Origin: Mycolicibacter senuensis
GTDB lineage: Bacteria > Actinomycetota > Actinomycetes > Mycobacteriales > Mycobacteriaceae
Length of the DNA: 41,196 nt
Assembly: GCF_003284925.1 (NCBI RefSeq)
Contig: NZ_QMEX01000023.1
Location: 1-41,196 of the forward strand
Reading direction: 5' to 3'
Part shown: one piece after another, positions 8,464 to 16,432 of the stretch
Layout of the letters: the number at the start of each line of letters is the position of its first letter
How positions within the stretch are numbered: position 1 is the first letter of the stretch
Notes under the pieces: model-generated
Seen by the model: the letters and a program-made list of their open reading frames with translations, nothing else
The model's database searches: none
Told to the model about the DNA's origin: nothing
Translations under genes and position numbers: made by a program

Positions 8464-10406
8464 CGCGCCACCAGCAGGGCGATCAGCACGCCGATGGCGC
8501 CGTAGGCCAGATACAGGTGCACGCTGCCGGTGTGGGCGCGCCGCACCAGCTGCGCGGCGGCGCCGACAGCCCGCGTCACCGGTGTGTACCACCGGTCTTC
8601 GATGACGTCGGCGATGCGCGCCCGGTAAGCGATCCGGTCGACTATGTAGGTCGACGGCGCCTGCCCGCTCACCTCGACACCGGTGTCGAACCGCAGCACG
8701 TCGTCGAACACCTGCTGTAGCGGTTGGGCGAACGACGTCGCGGTGTACTGCATGCGCGGGGTCAGCTCGTCGGCGCCGCAGGCCCACAGCGGCACGGTGG
8801 CCGGCGCGGGCCGCCGCCGCGAACGCCACCGGGAGCCGATCAGCACCAGCAGGACGGCGGCGGCCAGCGCGACGGCCAGCAGGCCCGGGGCCATGGACGC
8901 ATCCAGGCCGGGCAGGCGCACGAAGACCCCGAGCGTCGGGGAGTCCCCGAAGACCGGCACGGTGGCGATCACGCGGTTGAGCATCGGGGCCACTGCGCCG
9001 GGGGCGACGGCCAGCACCACGCACGCCGCAGCGGGCAATGCCATCGCGGCGATCATCGTGTCGGGCGATTCCCGTGCCGCCGCAGCGGCATCCGAGCGCG
9101 GGCGGGCCAGGAAGCCGACCCCAAACGCCTTGACCATCGCGGCCACCCCCAGCCCAGCCGTCAGCGCCACCGCGCCCACCGCCAAAGGTGTCACCAGCGC
9201 GATCGTGACGTCGTCCCCGGGACGGGCGTTGATCAGCGACTGGATCAGCAGCCACTCACTGACGAAGCCCGCCCCCAGCGGCAACCCGGCGGCGCCGAGC
9301 GCGGCCACCCCGAACAGCGCTGTGGTGAGCGGCATTCTGCGGACCAGGCCGCCGAGCCGATCCAGATCGCGCAGGCCGGTCGCGGCCAGCACCGATCCGG
9401 CGGCGAAGAACCCGAGGCTCTTGAACGCGCTGTGGGCGATCAGGTGCAGCAGCGCCGCGGTGAGGGCCACCGCGGCGGCCGGCTGCGATCCGGCGCCCGC
9501 CAACAACGTCGCGGCGCCCAGCCCCAGGGTGATCAGGCCGATGTGCTCCGTCGTCGAATAGGCAAGCAGCCGTTTGAGATCGGTCGCGACCGAGGCCTGC
9601 AACACCCCGTACACCGCCGACACGCCGCCGACGGCCAACAGCGTCAGCGCCCACCATCGTGGGCCGGGGCCCAACAGTTGCATGTCGATGCGGATGATGC
9701 CGTAGACGCCGAGATTGACCATGGCGGCACTGAGCAGTGCCGACACCGGACTCGGTGCTTCGGGATGGGCCCGGGGCAGCCACGCGTGTAACGGCAGCAG
9801 ACCGGCTTTGGAGCCGAAACCGATGAGGGTCAACACGAAGACCGTGTTGCGCACGCCGTCGGGTACCGCGCCGATCCGGGCGAAGTCGTCATCGGCGGTC
9901 GCGGCCAGTATCACCATCCCCAGCAACAGCGTCAGGAAGCCCAGCTGCGTCATCACCGCGTAGATCAGGGCGGCCGAACGCACTTCGCTGCGTCGCTGAT
10001 CGGTGAGCACCAGCACCAGGGAAGTCAGCGCCATCAGCTCCCAGGCGAACAGGAAGGTCGTCACCGACCCCGCCGCCGGAACGGCCAGCAGCGTCACGAC
10101 GAACACCGGCAGCGCCGTCAGCGGGACGGCGCCGAAGCCCTCGTGTCGGCTGTAGCCGATCCAATACAGGCCGGCAGCCACCGCCACCGCGCCGGTCAGC
10201 ACCATGAAGAAGCCGCCGAGCGGCTCGACCCGCAGCTGTACGCCCAGCAGCGGCAGCAGCCAGCCGATCCGAACCGCGGGCAGGGCGCCGAACAGCCCGG
10301 CCACTCCGGCGCCGAGTCCCGCGGCGCCCAGACCGGCCGTCGCCGCACCGCTGATCAGCGGCCCGAAGGCAGCGCGGGGCGACAACTGCGGAGCAGCGGT
10401 GCTCAC
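8460..10406 (-). CDS. NuoL/HyfB-like antiporter-type subunit (Rv0083-like)
   Basis: This is the second antiporter-like membrane subunit, 648 aa, starting at GTG 10406, which overlaps the previous stop as GTGA. Key residues of the family are present: Glu123 in FLFAWELMAL, Lys200 in GFGSKAGLLPLHAWLPRAHP, Lys278 in TDLKRLLAYSTTEHIG, and His325 and Lys329 in HLIAHSAFKSLGFF. The C-terminal part after about residue 480 has further helices and a soluble segment (TYIVDRIAYRARIADVIEDR) before a last helix, as in HyfB/Rv0083. With HycQ it gives two putative ion-translocating units. Confidence 0.92.
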   Translation of the reverse strand: MSTAAPQLSPRAAFGPLISGAATAGLGAAGLGAGVAGLFGALPAVRIGWLLPLLGVQLRVEPLGGFFMVLTGAVAVAAGLYWIGYSRHEGFGAVPLTALPVFVVTLLAVPAAGSVTTFLFAWELMALTSLVLVLTDQRRSEVRSAALIYAVMTQLGFLTLLLGMVILAATADDDFARIGAVPDGVRNTVFVLTLIGFGSKAGLLPLHAWLPRAHPEAPSPVSALLSAAMVNLGVYGIIRIDMQLLGPGPRWWALTLLAVGGVSAVYGVLQASVATDLKRLLAYSTTEHIGLITLGLGAATLLAGAGSQPAAAVALTAALLHLIAHSAFKSLGFFAAGSVLAATGLRDLDRLGGLVRRMPLTTALFGVAALGAAGLPLGAGFVSEWLLIQSLINARPGDDVTIALVTPLAVGAVALTAGLGVAAMVKAFGVGFLARPRSDAAAAARESPDTMIAAMALPAAACVVLAVAPGAVAPMLNRVIATVPVFGDSPTLGVFVRLPGLDASMAPGLLAVALAAAVLLVLIGSRWRSRRRPAPATVPLWACGADELTPRMQYTATSFAQPLQQVFDDVLRFDTGVEVSGQAPSTYIVDRIAYRARIADVIEDRWYTPVTRAVGAAAQLVRRAHTGSVHLYLAYGAIGVLIALLVAR

Positions 10407-10882
10407 CGTTCGGTCACCGACCGTAGCGCGGTGACGATCTGGTCGGGGGTGGGCGGGCAGCCGGGGATTGCGATGTCGACCGGCACGACGTCGCCCACCG
10501 CGCCCACGGTTCCGTAGGCCTGCGCGAAGACGCCGCGATTGAGCGCGCAGTCGCCGCAAGCGATGACCCGGCGAGGCTGCGGGGTGGCCTCGACGGTATT
10601 GCGCAGCGGCTCGGCCATGTTGCGGGTGACCACCCCGGTGACCAGCAGGGCATCGGCGTGCCGAGGTGAGGCGACGAGCCGCGCGCCGAACCGTTCGGCG
10701 TCGTACACCGGACCGAACGCGCTGGCGATCTCGACCTCGCAACCGTTGCAGGATCCGGCGTCGACATGGCGGACCTGCACCGAGCCGGCCAGCCCGCTGG
10801 GTCGATCGGAGGCCGGCGGCGGGCGGTCGCCGGCCGGTTCGGCGATGCGGCCGAGCGCAAGGATCCTGCTGAGCCAGCTCAT
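10403..10882 (-). CDS. NuoB/HycG-like iron-sulfur subunit (Rv0082-like)
   Basis: This is the small peripheral subunit carrying the proximal (N2-type) [4Fe-4S] cluster in complex I and group 4 hydrogenases. It is 159 aa. Five cysteines sit in the family positions: Cys45 and Cys48 (DAGSCNGCEVE), Cys109 and Cys112 (VIACGDCALN) and Cys142 (IPGCPPTP). The cluster site is therefore intact although the partner HycE has lost its NiFe ligands. Residues 1-35 are a proline-rich, membrane-proximal extension. ATG 10882 overlaps the arsR stop (ATGA), and the stop overlaps the next GTG. No 2x[4Fe-4S] ferredoxin-like subunit (HycF/NuoI) is encoded next to it. Confidence 0.93.
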   Translation of the reverse strand: MSWLSRILALGRIAEPAGDRPPPASDRPSGLAGSVQVRHVDAGSCNGCEVEIASAFGPVYDAERFGARLVASPRHADALLVTGVVTRNMAEPLRNTVEATPQPRRVIACGDCALNRGVFAQAYGTVGAVGDVVPVDIAIPGCPPTPDQIVTALRSVTER

Positions 10883-11208
10883 CGACGGGCTCGTAGATCG
10901 TCGAGGATCGCGACCTGATCGCTGAGCAGCCCGGTCAATGCCTTGCGGGCCACCGCGAGCAGTTCAGTGATCACCGGTGAGGCGATCGAGTAGACCACCG
11001 TGTTGCCCTCCTTGGTCGCCGTCACGACTCCGGCGCGCCGAAGCACCCCCAGCTGCTGGGAGAGGTTCGACGCCTCCAGCCCGATCCCGGGCAGCAGTTC
11101 GCCGACGCTTCGGTCGCGTTCGGCCAACAGTTCCAGTATCCGGATCCGCGCCGGGTGACCGAGCGTCTTGAAGAACTCGGCCTTCAGTTGGTGCAACGAG
11201 TTCGGCAC
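10879..11208 (-). CDS. ArsR-family regulator of the hyc-like operon (Rv0081-like)
   Basis: This is a small winged-helix repressor that starts the seven-gene operon. From GTG 11208 it is 109 aa and begins VPNSLHQLKAEFFKTLGHPA. The recognition helix region is GLEASNLSQQLGVLRRAGVV, and the wing is TATKEGNTVVYSIASP. The ELCVCDL metal box of classical arsenic sensors is absent. It matches Rv0081, a hypoxia-linked regulator, as I remember it. The frame is open to an ATG at 11295, but that start would place the operator palindrome and the -10 box inside the gene. GTG 11208 lies 7 nt after TAGGGT and gives the usual length. Its stop overlaps the next ATG. Confidence 0.93.
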   Translation of the reverse strand: MPNSLHQLKAEFFKTLGHPARIRILELLAERDRSVGELLPGIGLEASNLSQQLGVLRRAGVVTATKEGNTVVYSIASPVITELLAVARKALTGLLSDQVAILDDLRARR

Positions 11209-11215
11209 GGCCCCG

Positions 11216-11221
11216 ACCCTA
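11216..11221 (-). promoter_or_regulatory. Leaderless -10 box of the arsR-hyc operon
   Basis: On the minus strand TAGGGT ends 7 nt before GTG 11208. No Shine-Dalgarno sequence precedes the GTG. The hexamer and spacing predict a leaderless mRNA and fix the arsR start. Confidence 0.6.
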
Positions 11222-11238
11222 GCAGCGAAATCATCAAT

Positions 11239-11252
11239 TGAAAATATTTTCA
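11239..11252 (-). promoter_or_regulatory. Perfect palindrome, candidate ArsR operator
   Basis: TGAAAATATTTTCA is a perfect 14-bp palindrome. Its centre lies about 37 bp upstream of the predicted transcription start at 11208, covering the expected -35 region of the arsR promoter. A repressor bound here would block RNA polymerase. ArsR proteins, including Rv0081, are known to bind inverted repeats at their own promoters. It is the most AT-rich patch in the surroundings. Confidence 0.65.
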
Positions 11253-11389
11253 CCTGTTGTGATGTTCGATTGTCTGCGTCCGCACCCCCGGGCACCGTCT
11301 GACCGGCCCGGTAGGGCAGGATGGCAACTGCCGTCGCGGACGTATCTCCGCGATGGCGCTGTCATGCGCGCCAGCCCCCGAGGAGCCTG

Positions 11390-12139
11390 ATGACGGAGCC
11401 GACGAGTACCGATCGCGTCTCACCGACCGGCCGCCCCCATTACTCCCGGGTGTTACTCAAACTCGGCGGAGAGATGTTCGGCGGCGGGCAGGTCGGGCTC
11501 GACCCCGACGTCGTCGCTCAGGTCGCCCGCCAGATCGCCGAAGTGGTCCGTGACGGTGTGCAGGTCGCGGTCGTGATCGGCGGTGGCAACTTCTTCCGCG
11601 GTGCGCAGCTGCAGCAGCGCGGCATGGAGCGGATGCGTTCGGACTACATGGGCATGCTCGGCACCGTGATGAACAGCCTTGCGCTACAAGACTTCCTGGA
11701 AAAAGAAGGTATCGACACCCGAGTGCAGACCGCGATCACCATGGGTCAGGTCGCCGAGCCGTATATCCCACTGCGCGCCCAGCGGCACCTGGAGAAGGGC
11801 CGGGTGGTGATCTTCGGCGCCGGTATGGGGCTGCCGTATTTCTCCACCGACACCACCGCCGCGCAGCGCGCGCTGGAGATCGGTGCCGAGGTGGTGCTGC
11901 TGGCCAAGGCCGTCGACGGGGTGTTCACCGAGGACCCGCGGGTCAACCCCGACGCCGAACTGCTCACCGCGATAACTCACCGCGAAGTCATCGACCGCGG
12001 GCTGCGGGTGGCCGACGCCACCGCGTTCAGCCTGTGCATGGACAATGGCATGCCGATCCTGGTGTTCAACCTGCTGGTGGACGGAAACATCGCGCGGGCG
12101 GTCGCAGGTGAGAAGATCGGAACACTGGTCACCACCTGA
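11390..12139 (+). CDS. pyrH: UMP kinase
   Basis: UMP kinase phosphorylates UMP to UDP with ATP in pyrimidine nucleotide synthesis; it is cytoplasmic and hexameric in bacteria. The 249-residue protein shows the amino-acid-kinase fold signatures [42 protein letters not shown] and [16 protein letters not shown] 11390 is chosen because AGGAG lies 4 nt upstream and the product then begins MTEPTST, as in M. tuberculosis PyrH. An in-frame ATG at 11321 would add 23 unconserved residues. It is the first gene of pyrH-frr-cdsA-rlmN. Its upstream region is shared with the divergent arsR-hyc operon. Confidence 0.97.
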   Translation: MTEPTSTDRVSPTGRPHYSRVLLKLGGEMFGGGQVGLDPDVVAQVARQIAEVVRDGVQVAVVIGGGNFFRGAQLQQRGMERMRSDYMGMLGTVMNSLALQDFLEKEGIDTRVQTAITMGQVAEPYIPLRAQRHLEKGRVVIFGAGMGLPYFSTDTTAAQRALEIGAEVVLLAKAVDGVFTEDPRVNPDAELLTAITHREVIDRGLRVADATAFSLCMDNGMPILVFNLLVDGNIARAVAGEKIGTLVTT

Positions 12140-12157
12140 GAGTTCGGTGGGGCACCA

Positions 12158-12172
12158 CCCGCCCCTGGCGGG
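12158..12172 (+). other. Hairpin just upstream of the frr ribosome-binding site
   Basis: CCCGCC (12158-12163) and GGCGGG (12167-12172) form a 6-bp stem with a 3-nt loop, ending 1 nt before the GGAGAGGA ribosome-binding region of frr. It could attenuate transcription between pyrH and frr or influence frr translation. In GC-rich DNA it may also be chance. Confidence 0.3.
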
Positions 12173-12189
12173 GGAGAGGAACGGCAAAG

Positions 12190-12747
12190 ATGATCGACGA
12201 GGCTCTCTTCGATGCCGAAGAGAAAATGGAGAAGGCCGTGGCGGTGGCCCGCGAGGATCTGGCGACCGTTCGCACCGGCCGGGCCAACCCGGGCATGTTC
12301 TCCCGGATCGTCATCGACTACTACGGGTCGCCCACCCCGATCACCCAGCTGTGCAGCATCAACGTGCCCGAGGCACGGCTGGTGGTCATCAAGCCCTACG
12401 AGGCCTCCCAGCTCGGCGCCATCGAGACGGCGATCCGCAATTCGGATCTGGGTCTGAACCCCAGCAATGACGGGTCGCTGATTCGGGTGGCGGTGCCGCA
12501 GCTCACCGAGGAGCGACGTAAGGAACTGGTCAAGCAGGCCAAGTCCAAGGGTGAGGACGCCAAGGTCGCGGTGCGCAACATTCGTCGCAAGGCGATGGAG
12601 GAACTGCACCGTATCCGCAAGGACGGTGACGCCGGTGAGGACGAGGTTGGCCGTGCCGAGAAAGACCTGGACCGCTCCACCCAGCAGTATGTGAGCCAGA
12701 TCGACGAGCTGGTCAAACACAAAGAAGGTGAGTTGCTGGAGGTCTAG
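12190..12747 (+). CDS. frr: Ribosome recycling factor
   Basis: RRF splits post-termination ribosomes together with EF-G. The 185-residue product has the usual length and the family signatures [41 protein letters not shown] and [14 protein letters not shown], and ends in a helical segment. GGGGAGAGGA lies about 9 nt before ATG 12190. It follows pyrH by 50 bp and precedes cdsA by 21 bp, a gene order conserved in actinobacteria. Confidence 0.98.
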   Translation: MIDEALFDAEEKMEKAVAVAREDLATVRTGRANPGMFSRIVIDYYGSPTPITQLCSINVPEARLVVIKPYEASQLGAIETAIRNSDLGLNPSNDGSLIRVAVPQLTEERRKELVKQAKSKGEDAKVAVRNIRRKAMEELHRIRKDGDAGEDEVGRAEKDLDRSTQQYVSQIDELVKHKEGELLEV

Positions 12748-12768
12748 CGACTTCGGCAACCAATCCCC

Positions 12769-13626
12769 GTGGCAGACAACGACACCGGTGCAGACACCGG
12801 TAAGAGGCAGTCGCGGGCGGGACGCAATCTCCCCGCCGCGATCGTGGTGGGGGCGATCCTCGCCGGGATGCTGGTCTACACGTTGCTGTTTGCCCCGCGG
12901 TTCTGGGTGCTGATCCTGGCGGTGGCCACCCCGGTCGCGACCCACGAGATCACCAGGAGGCTGCGGGAGGTCGGCTACGACGTCCCGTTCATCCCACTGG
13001 CCCTGGGCGGCCAGGCGATGCTCTGGCTGTCGCTGCCGTTCGGCGCCAGGGGGGTGCTCGGCGCGTTCGGCGCCACCGTGGTCATCTCGATGATGTGGCG
13101 GCTGGTACACCGCGGGCTGCACATCGCCCCGGTCAACTACCTGCGGGACATGTCCGCGATGGTGCTGATCGCGGTCTGGGTTCCGCTGTGCATGAGCTTC
13201 GCGGCGCTGCTGGTCTTTCGCGACGACGGCCCCGGCCGGGTGCTGTGTCTGCTGTTCCCGGTGGTCTTCTCCGACATCGGCGGGTACGCCGTCGGGGTGC
13301 TGTTCGGCAAGCGCCCGATGGCGCCGGCGATCAGCCCGAAGAAGTCCTGGGAGGGTTTTGCCGGATCGCTGGTGCTCGGTATCGCCGCGGCGGTGTTCGC
13401 GGTGACAATGTTCCTCGACCGGCCGTGGTGGGTGGGCCTGCCGCTGGGGCTGCTGCTGGTATTCACCGGGGTCTTCGGCGACCTGATCGAGTCGCAGGTC
13501 AAACGCGACCTGGGCATCAAGGACATGGGTCGGCTGCTGCCCGGACACGGCGGGATCATGGACCGGCTCGACGCGCTGCTGCCGGCGGCCGTGATGACCT
13601 GGGTCGTGTTGACCGTCTTGCCGTGA
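12769..13626 (+). CDS. cdsA: Phosphatidate cytidylyltransferase (CDP-diacylglycerol synthase)
   Basis: This integral membrane enzyme makes CDP-diacylglycerol from phosphatidic acid and CTP, the precursor of phosphatidylinositol, cardiolipin and phosphatidylethanolamine. The 285-residue protein starts at GTG 12769 with a charged N-terminus of about 25 residues, followed by seven or eight hydrophobic segments. The CdsA signature is complete near the C-terminus: SQVKRDLGIKDMGRLLPGHG, continuing GIMDRLD. The upstream block ISPKKSWEGFAGS is also typical. It is part of the pyrH-frr-cdsA-rlmN run. Confidence 0.96.
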   Translation: MADNDTGADTGKRQSRAGRNLPAAIVVGAILAGMLVYTLLFAPRFWVLILAVATPVATHEITRRLREVGYDVPFIPLALGGQAMLWLSLPFGARGVLGAFGATVVISMMWRLVHRGLHIAPVNYLRDMSAMVLIAVWVPLCMSFAALLVFRDDGPGRVLCLLFPVVFSDIGGYAVGVLFGKRPMAPAISPKKSWEGFAGSLVLGIAAAVFAVTMFLDRPWWVGLPLGLLLVFTGVFGDLIESQVKRDLGIKDMGRLLPGHGGIMDRLDALLPAAVMTWVVLTVLP

Positions 13627-13650
13627 GCCACGGGCATACTGGTACCGATC

Positions 13651-14760
13651 ATGATGCAACAGTTGGTGTTCAGCGCACCGCGACGGGCCCTGCCGCCGCG
13701 GCACTTGGCCGATCTCGACGCCGCCGGTCGTGCCGCCGCCGTTGCTGAACTGGGGCTGCCCGCGTTCCGGGCCAACCAGCTGGCCCACCAGTACTACGGC
13801 AGGCTGGTCGCCGATCCTCAGCAGATGACCGACCTGCCGGCCACGGTGCGCGCCTCGGTGGCCGAGGCACTGTTCCCCGCCCTGCTGACCGCCGCCGGCG
13901 AGATCGAATGCGACGCCGGCGAGACCCGCAAAACTCTGTGGCGGGCCCACGACCACACCAAGTTCGAGTCGGTGCTGATGCGCTACCCCCGGCGCAACAC
14001 GGTATGCATCTCCTCGCAGGCCGGTTGCGGTATGGCCTGCCCGTTCTGTGCGACCGGCCAGGCCGGACTCACCCGCAACCTGTCCACCGCCGAGATCCTC
14101 GAGCAGGTGCGTGCGGCGGCGGTGACATTACGAGATCGAGGCAGTGTTCGATCTGCTGGGGACCGGCTGTCCAACATCGTGTTCATGGGCATGGGGGAGC
14201 CGCTGGCCAACTACGCCCGGGTGGTGGCCGCCGTGCGGCGGATCACCGAGCCGCCACCCAACGGGTTCGGCATCTCGGCGCGGTCGGTGACGGTGTCGAC
14301 GGTCGGACTTGCGCCGGCGATCCGCAAGCTCGCCGATGAGGGGCTCGGAGTGACGCTGGCGCTGTCGCTGCACACCCCCGACGACGAACTACGCGACACG
14401 CTGGTCCCGGTCAACAACCGCTGGAAGGTCGACGAGGCGCTCGATGCCGCGCGCTACTACGCCGACGTGACCGGCCGCCGGGTGTCGATCGAGTACGCGT
14501 TGATCCGCGACGTCAATGACCAGCCGTGGCGGGCCGATCTGCTGGGCCGCAAGCTGCACCGGGCGTTGGGACAATTGGTGCACGTCAACGTGATTCCGCT
14601 CAACCCGACGCCGGGCAGCGACTGGGATGCCAGCCCGAAGCCGGTGGAGCGGGAGTTCGTCCGCCGGGTCCGGGCCCAGGGCGTGGAATGCACGGTGCGG
14701 GACACCCGCGGTCGTGAGATCGCCGCCGCGTGCGGGCAACTGGCCGCGGACAGCGAGTAG
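13651..14760 (+). CDS. rlmN: Dual-specificity 23S rRNA/tRNA adenine-C2 methyltransferase RlmN
   Basis: This radical-SAM enzyme methylates C2 of A2503 in 23S rRNA and of A37 in some tRNAs. In the 369-residue product the cluster motif is Cys126-x3-Cys130-x2-Cys133 ([12 protein letters not shown]). Cys119 in NTVCISSQ and Cys361 in AAACGQL correspond to the two catalytic cysteines of E. coli RlmN (118 and 355). The SAM-binding GMGEPLANY and the [17 protein letters not shown] segments are present. Two adjacent ATGs (13651 and 13654) are equally possible. The stop codon directly abuts the stop codon of the convergent DUF2631 gene, with no base between. Confidence 0.96.
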   Translation: MMQQLVFSAPRRALPPRHLADLDAAGRAAAVAELGLPAFRANQLAHQYYGRLVADPQQMTDLPATVRASVAEALFPALLTAAGEIECDAGETRKTLWRAHDHTKFESVLMRYPRRNTVCISSQAGCGMACPFCATGQAGLTRNLSTAEILEQVRAAAVTLRDRGSVRSAGDRLSNIVFMGMGEPLANYARVVAAVRRITEPPPNGFGISARSVTVSTVGLAPAIRKLADEGLGVTLALSLHTPDDELRDTLVPVNNRWKVDEALDAARYYADVTGRRVSIEYALIRDVNDQPWRADLLGRKLHRALGQLVHVNVIPLNPTPGSDWDASPKPVEREFVRRVRAQGVECTVRDTRGREIAAACGQLAADSE

Positions 14761-15012
14761 TTAGCGCAGCGAGCCGCGCTTGCGGCCGATGATGTCGCGC
14801 AGCACGACGAACAATGCCAGCGCCGCGAACCCCAGCAGGAAGTAGTCCTCGACGTGACCGATGTGGTTGCCGCGCAGCATCAGCAGCAGGAACCCGACGA
14901 TCACCAGGCCGAAGATGTGCCAGGTGCGGTAGTTGATCGCGCTCCAACCCCACTCCGCCGACGGCACCTCGGCGGTGTCGACACTTCGGCGCTCCACCTC
15001 GGTACTGGCCAC
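14761..15012 (-). CDS. Small two-helix membrane protein (DUF2631 family)
   Basis: This is an 83-residue protein of unknown function, resembling M. tuberculosis Rv2876. After about 30 polar residues (VASTEVERRSVDTAEVPSAE) come a conserved WGWSAINYRTWHIFG stretch and two transmembrane helices around residues 35-50 and 57-72. It ends in a basic tail, IIGRKRGSLR. GTG 15012 is chosen because AAGGAG lies 5 nt upstream. An ATG at 15054 would add 14 unconserved residues. It converges on rlmN with zero spacing. Confidence 0.8.
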   Translation of the reverse strand: MASTEVERRSVDTAEVPSAEWGWSAINYRTWHIFGLVIVGFLLLMLRGNHIGHVEDYFLLGFAALALFVVLRDIIGRKRGSLR

Positions 15013-15109
15013 TTCGACTCCTTCAGTTCGGTCACCTGCGTAACATTCTGGCATACCGGGATTCAGCCGCCGATCTCGATCGTCGGACCCCGGCGATGCG
15101 CGGTCACGG

Positions 15110-15122
15110 GCCGGCTACCGGC
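15110..15122 (+). promoter_or_regulatory. Inverted repeat in the araC promoter
   Basis: GCCGG-CTA-CCGGC is a perfect 5-bp inverted repeat ending 2 bp before the predicted -10 box of the AraC gene, inside the promoter spacer. It could be an operator for that regulator. The evidence is limited to position and symmetry. Confidence 0.3.
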
Positions 15123-15124
15123 AT

Positions 15125-15130
15125 TACCGT
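15125..15130 (+). promoter_or_regulatory. Leaderless-type -10 box for the AraC gene
   Basis: TACCGT ends 7 nt before ATG 15138 and no Shine-Dalgarno sequence is present. This supports ATG 15138 over the in-frame GTG at 15129, which overlaps the hexamer. Confidence 0.5.
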
Positions 15131-15137
15131 GGACGTC

Positions 15138-16058
15138 ATGGCTGACCAGCCGCTCTCAGAGTTCGCCGTGGCGCCGCCACACAGCGCGCCCGGTGTGACG
15201 TCGATGGTGGGCTACCGCGTGCGGGAGGACCCCGCCACCGTTCATCGGGGGATGCCGTCGTCGGCGTTGGTATTCATCGTCAGCCTCGACGACGGGGTGC
15301 AGGCAGCCGCCACCGCCGAGGCGTTGCCGGCCGCAAGACCGAGTCCGATCATCTTGGGCGGACTGCACACGCAGGCCAGCCAGGTACGGCAGCGTCGCGG
15401 GCAGACCGGAGTGCAGTTGGCCGTGCACCCGCTGGCGTCACGCGCCCTGTTCGGGGTGCCCGCCGCGCAACTCAGCGTGACCGACTTCGATGCGGCACCG
15501 GTGCTGGGGCGTGCAGCGGCCGAACTTCACGAACGGGCCGCCGAAGCGCGCGGGTGGCCCGACGCCTTCGCGCTGGTGGCGCATCACCTGCTGGATGCGC
15601 ACCGTCGCCGTGACGGCGTCACCGTGCGCCCTGAAGTGGCGTACGCCTGGCACCAGCTGGAGCGCAGCCGCGGTACAGCGCCGGTTGGCGCGCTCGCCGA
15701 GCAGGTCGGGGTGAGCACGCGGCACCTGATCACGCTTTTTCGCCGCGAAGTGGGCCGAACACCCAAAACGGTGGCCATGCTGATGCGGTTCGAGTACGCG
15801 ACCGCCTTGATCGCCGACGCTGCGCGCCGGTACCACCGCGTCGATCTGGCCGCCATCGCCGCCGCAGCCGGATACGCCGATCAGGCGCACCTGACCCGCG
15901 ACTTCGTCCGGTTCGCCGGTGTCCCGCCGGGAGTCTGGCTGGCCGAGGAGTTCCAAAACATTCAAGACGGTGGCCACGGCATCAGGTCACAGTGGTGCTA
16001 TGACCACTTTCAAGACCACTTCCAATCCGACCGTCTGGGTGACCCTGCAAGCGCATGA
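15138..16058 (+). CDS. AraC-family transcriptional regulator
   Basis: This transcription factor of 306 residues has a ligand/regulatory N-terminal half and a C-terminal AraC-type double helix-turn-helix. The first HTH is PVGALAEQVGVSTRHLITLF. The second is IAAAAGYADQAHLTRDFVRF, with the conserved FxRxxGxxP-type segment FAGVPPGVWL. The N-terminal part (VHRGMPSSALVFIVSLDD) resembles the domain found in many actinobacterial AraC proteins next to small VOC or DUF genes. After the HTH the frame continues about 35 unusual residues ([19 protein letters not shown]) and ends inside the following VOC gene, a 59-nt overlap. At this place M. tuberculosis has mpt53/mpt70/dipZ/mpt83, which are absent here. 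The likely target is the VOC gene and itself. Confidence 0.88.
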   Translation: MADQPLSEFAVAPPHSAPGVTSMVGYRVREDPATVHRGMPSSALVFIVSLDDGVQAAATAEALPAARPSPIILGGLHTQASQVRQRRGQTGVQLAVHPLASRALFGVPAAQLSVTDFDAAPVLGRAAAELHERAAEARGWPDAFALVAHHLLDAHRRRDGVTVRPEVAYAWHQLERSRGTAPVGALAEQVGVSTRHLITLFRREVGRTPKTVAMLMRFEYATALIADAARRYHRVDLAAIAAAAGYADQAHLTRDFVRFAGVPPGVWLAEEFQNIQDGGHGIRSQWCYDHFQDHFQSDRLGDPASA

Positions 16059-16413
16059 CCCGATCAAACTCATCGACTATTACGTCGACACCTTCGGCTT
16101 CGTCGAGACAGCCCGCCACGGCGTGGACGGCGACACCGTCGCCCACGCCGAACTGATCTGGCCGGAAGGCTGCGGCGGCATCATGCTGGGCAGCCACAAG
16201 CCCGGCAACGAATGGTGCCGCGAGCCCGGCACGGCCGGTGCCTACGTCGTCACCGCCGATCCCGACGGTCTCTACCAGCGCGTCGTGAGCCGCAATGCCG
16301 ATGTGGTGCGTCCGCTGGCCGGCACCGACTACGGCGCCCGCGAGTTCGTCGTCCGCGACCCGGAGGGCAACCTGTGGAGCTTCGGCGACTACACCGGGGA
16401 ACCACGCGACTGA
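16000..16413 (+). CDS. VOC (glyoxalase/bleomycin-resistance fold) protein
   Basis: This is a 137-residue member of the vicinal oxygen chelate superfamily, in the PhnB/glyoxalase-like branch. It has two beta-alpha-beta-beta-beta modules: [20 protein letters not shown] at the start and [20 protein letters not shown] at the end, the latter being the usual VOC C-terminal signature. Its substrate is unknown. Members act as glyoxalases, dioxygenases or drug-binding proteins. ATG 16000 starts the recognisable domain and lies inside the end of the araC gene, so the two are probably translated from one mRNA. dxr follows after 19 nt. Confidence 0.85.
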   Translation: MTTFKTTSNPTVWVTLQAHDPIKLIDYYVDTFGFVETARHGVDGDTVAHAELIWPEGCGGIMLGSHKPGNEWCREPGTAGAYVVTADPDGLYQRVVSRNADVVRPLAGTDYGAREFVVRDPEGNLWSFGDYTGEPRD

Positions 16414-16432
16414 TCTCGGGCACAATGAGCAG

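Noticed and set aside
3904..11208. Reading the operon as a formate hydrogenlyase or [NiFe] hydrogenase
   Set aside because: The large subunit has none of the four cysteine ligands, and there is no formate dehydrogenase, ferredoxin subunit or maturation gene in the window.
11209..11295. Longer arsR start at ATG 11295
   Set aside because: It would put the -10 box and the operator palindrome inside the coding sequence and add residues absent from the family.
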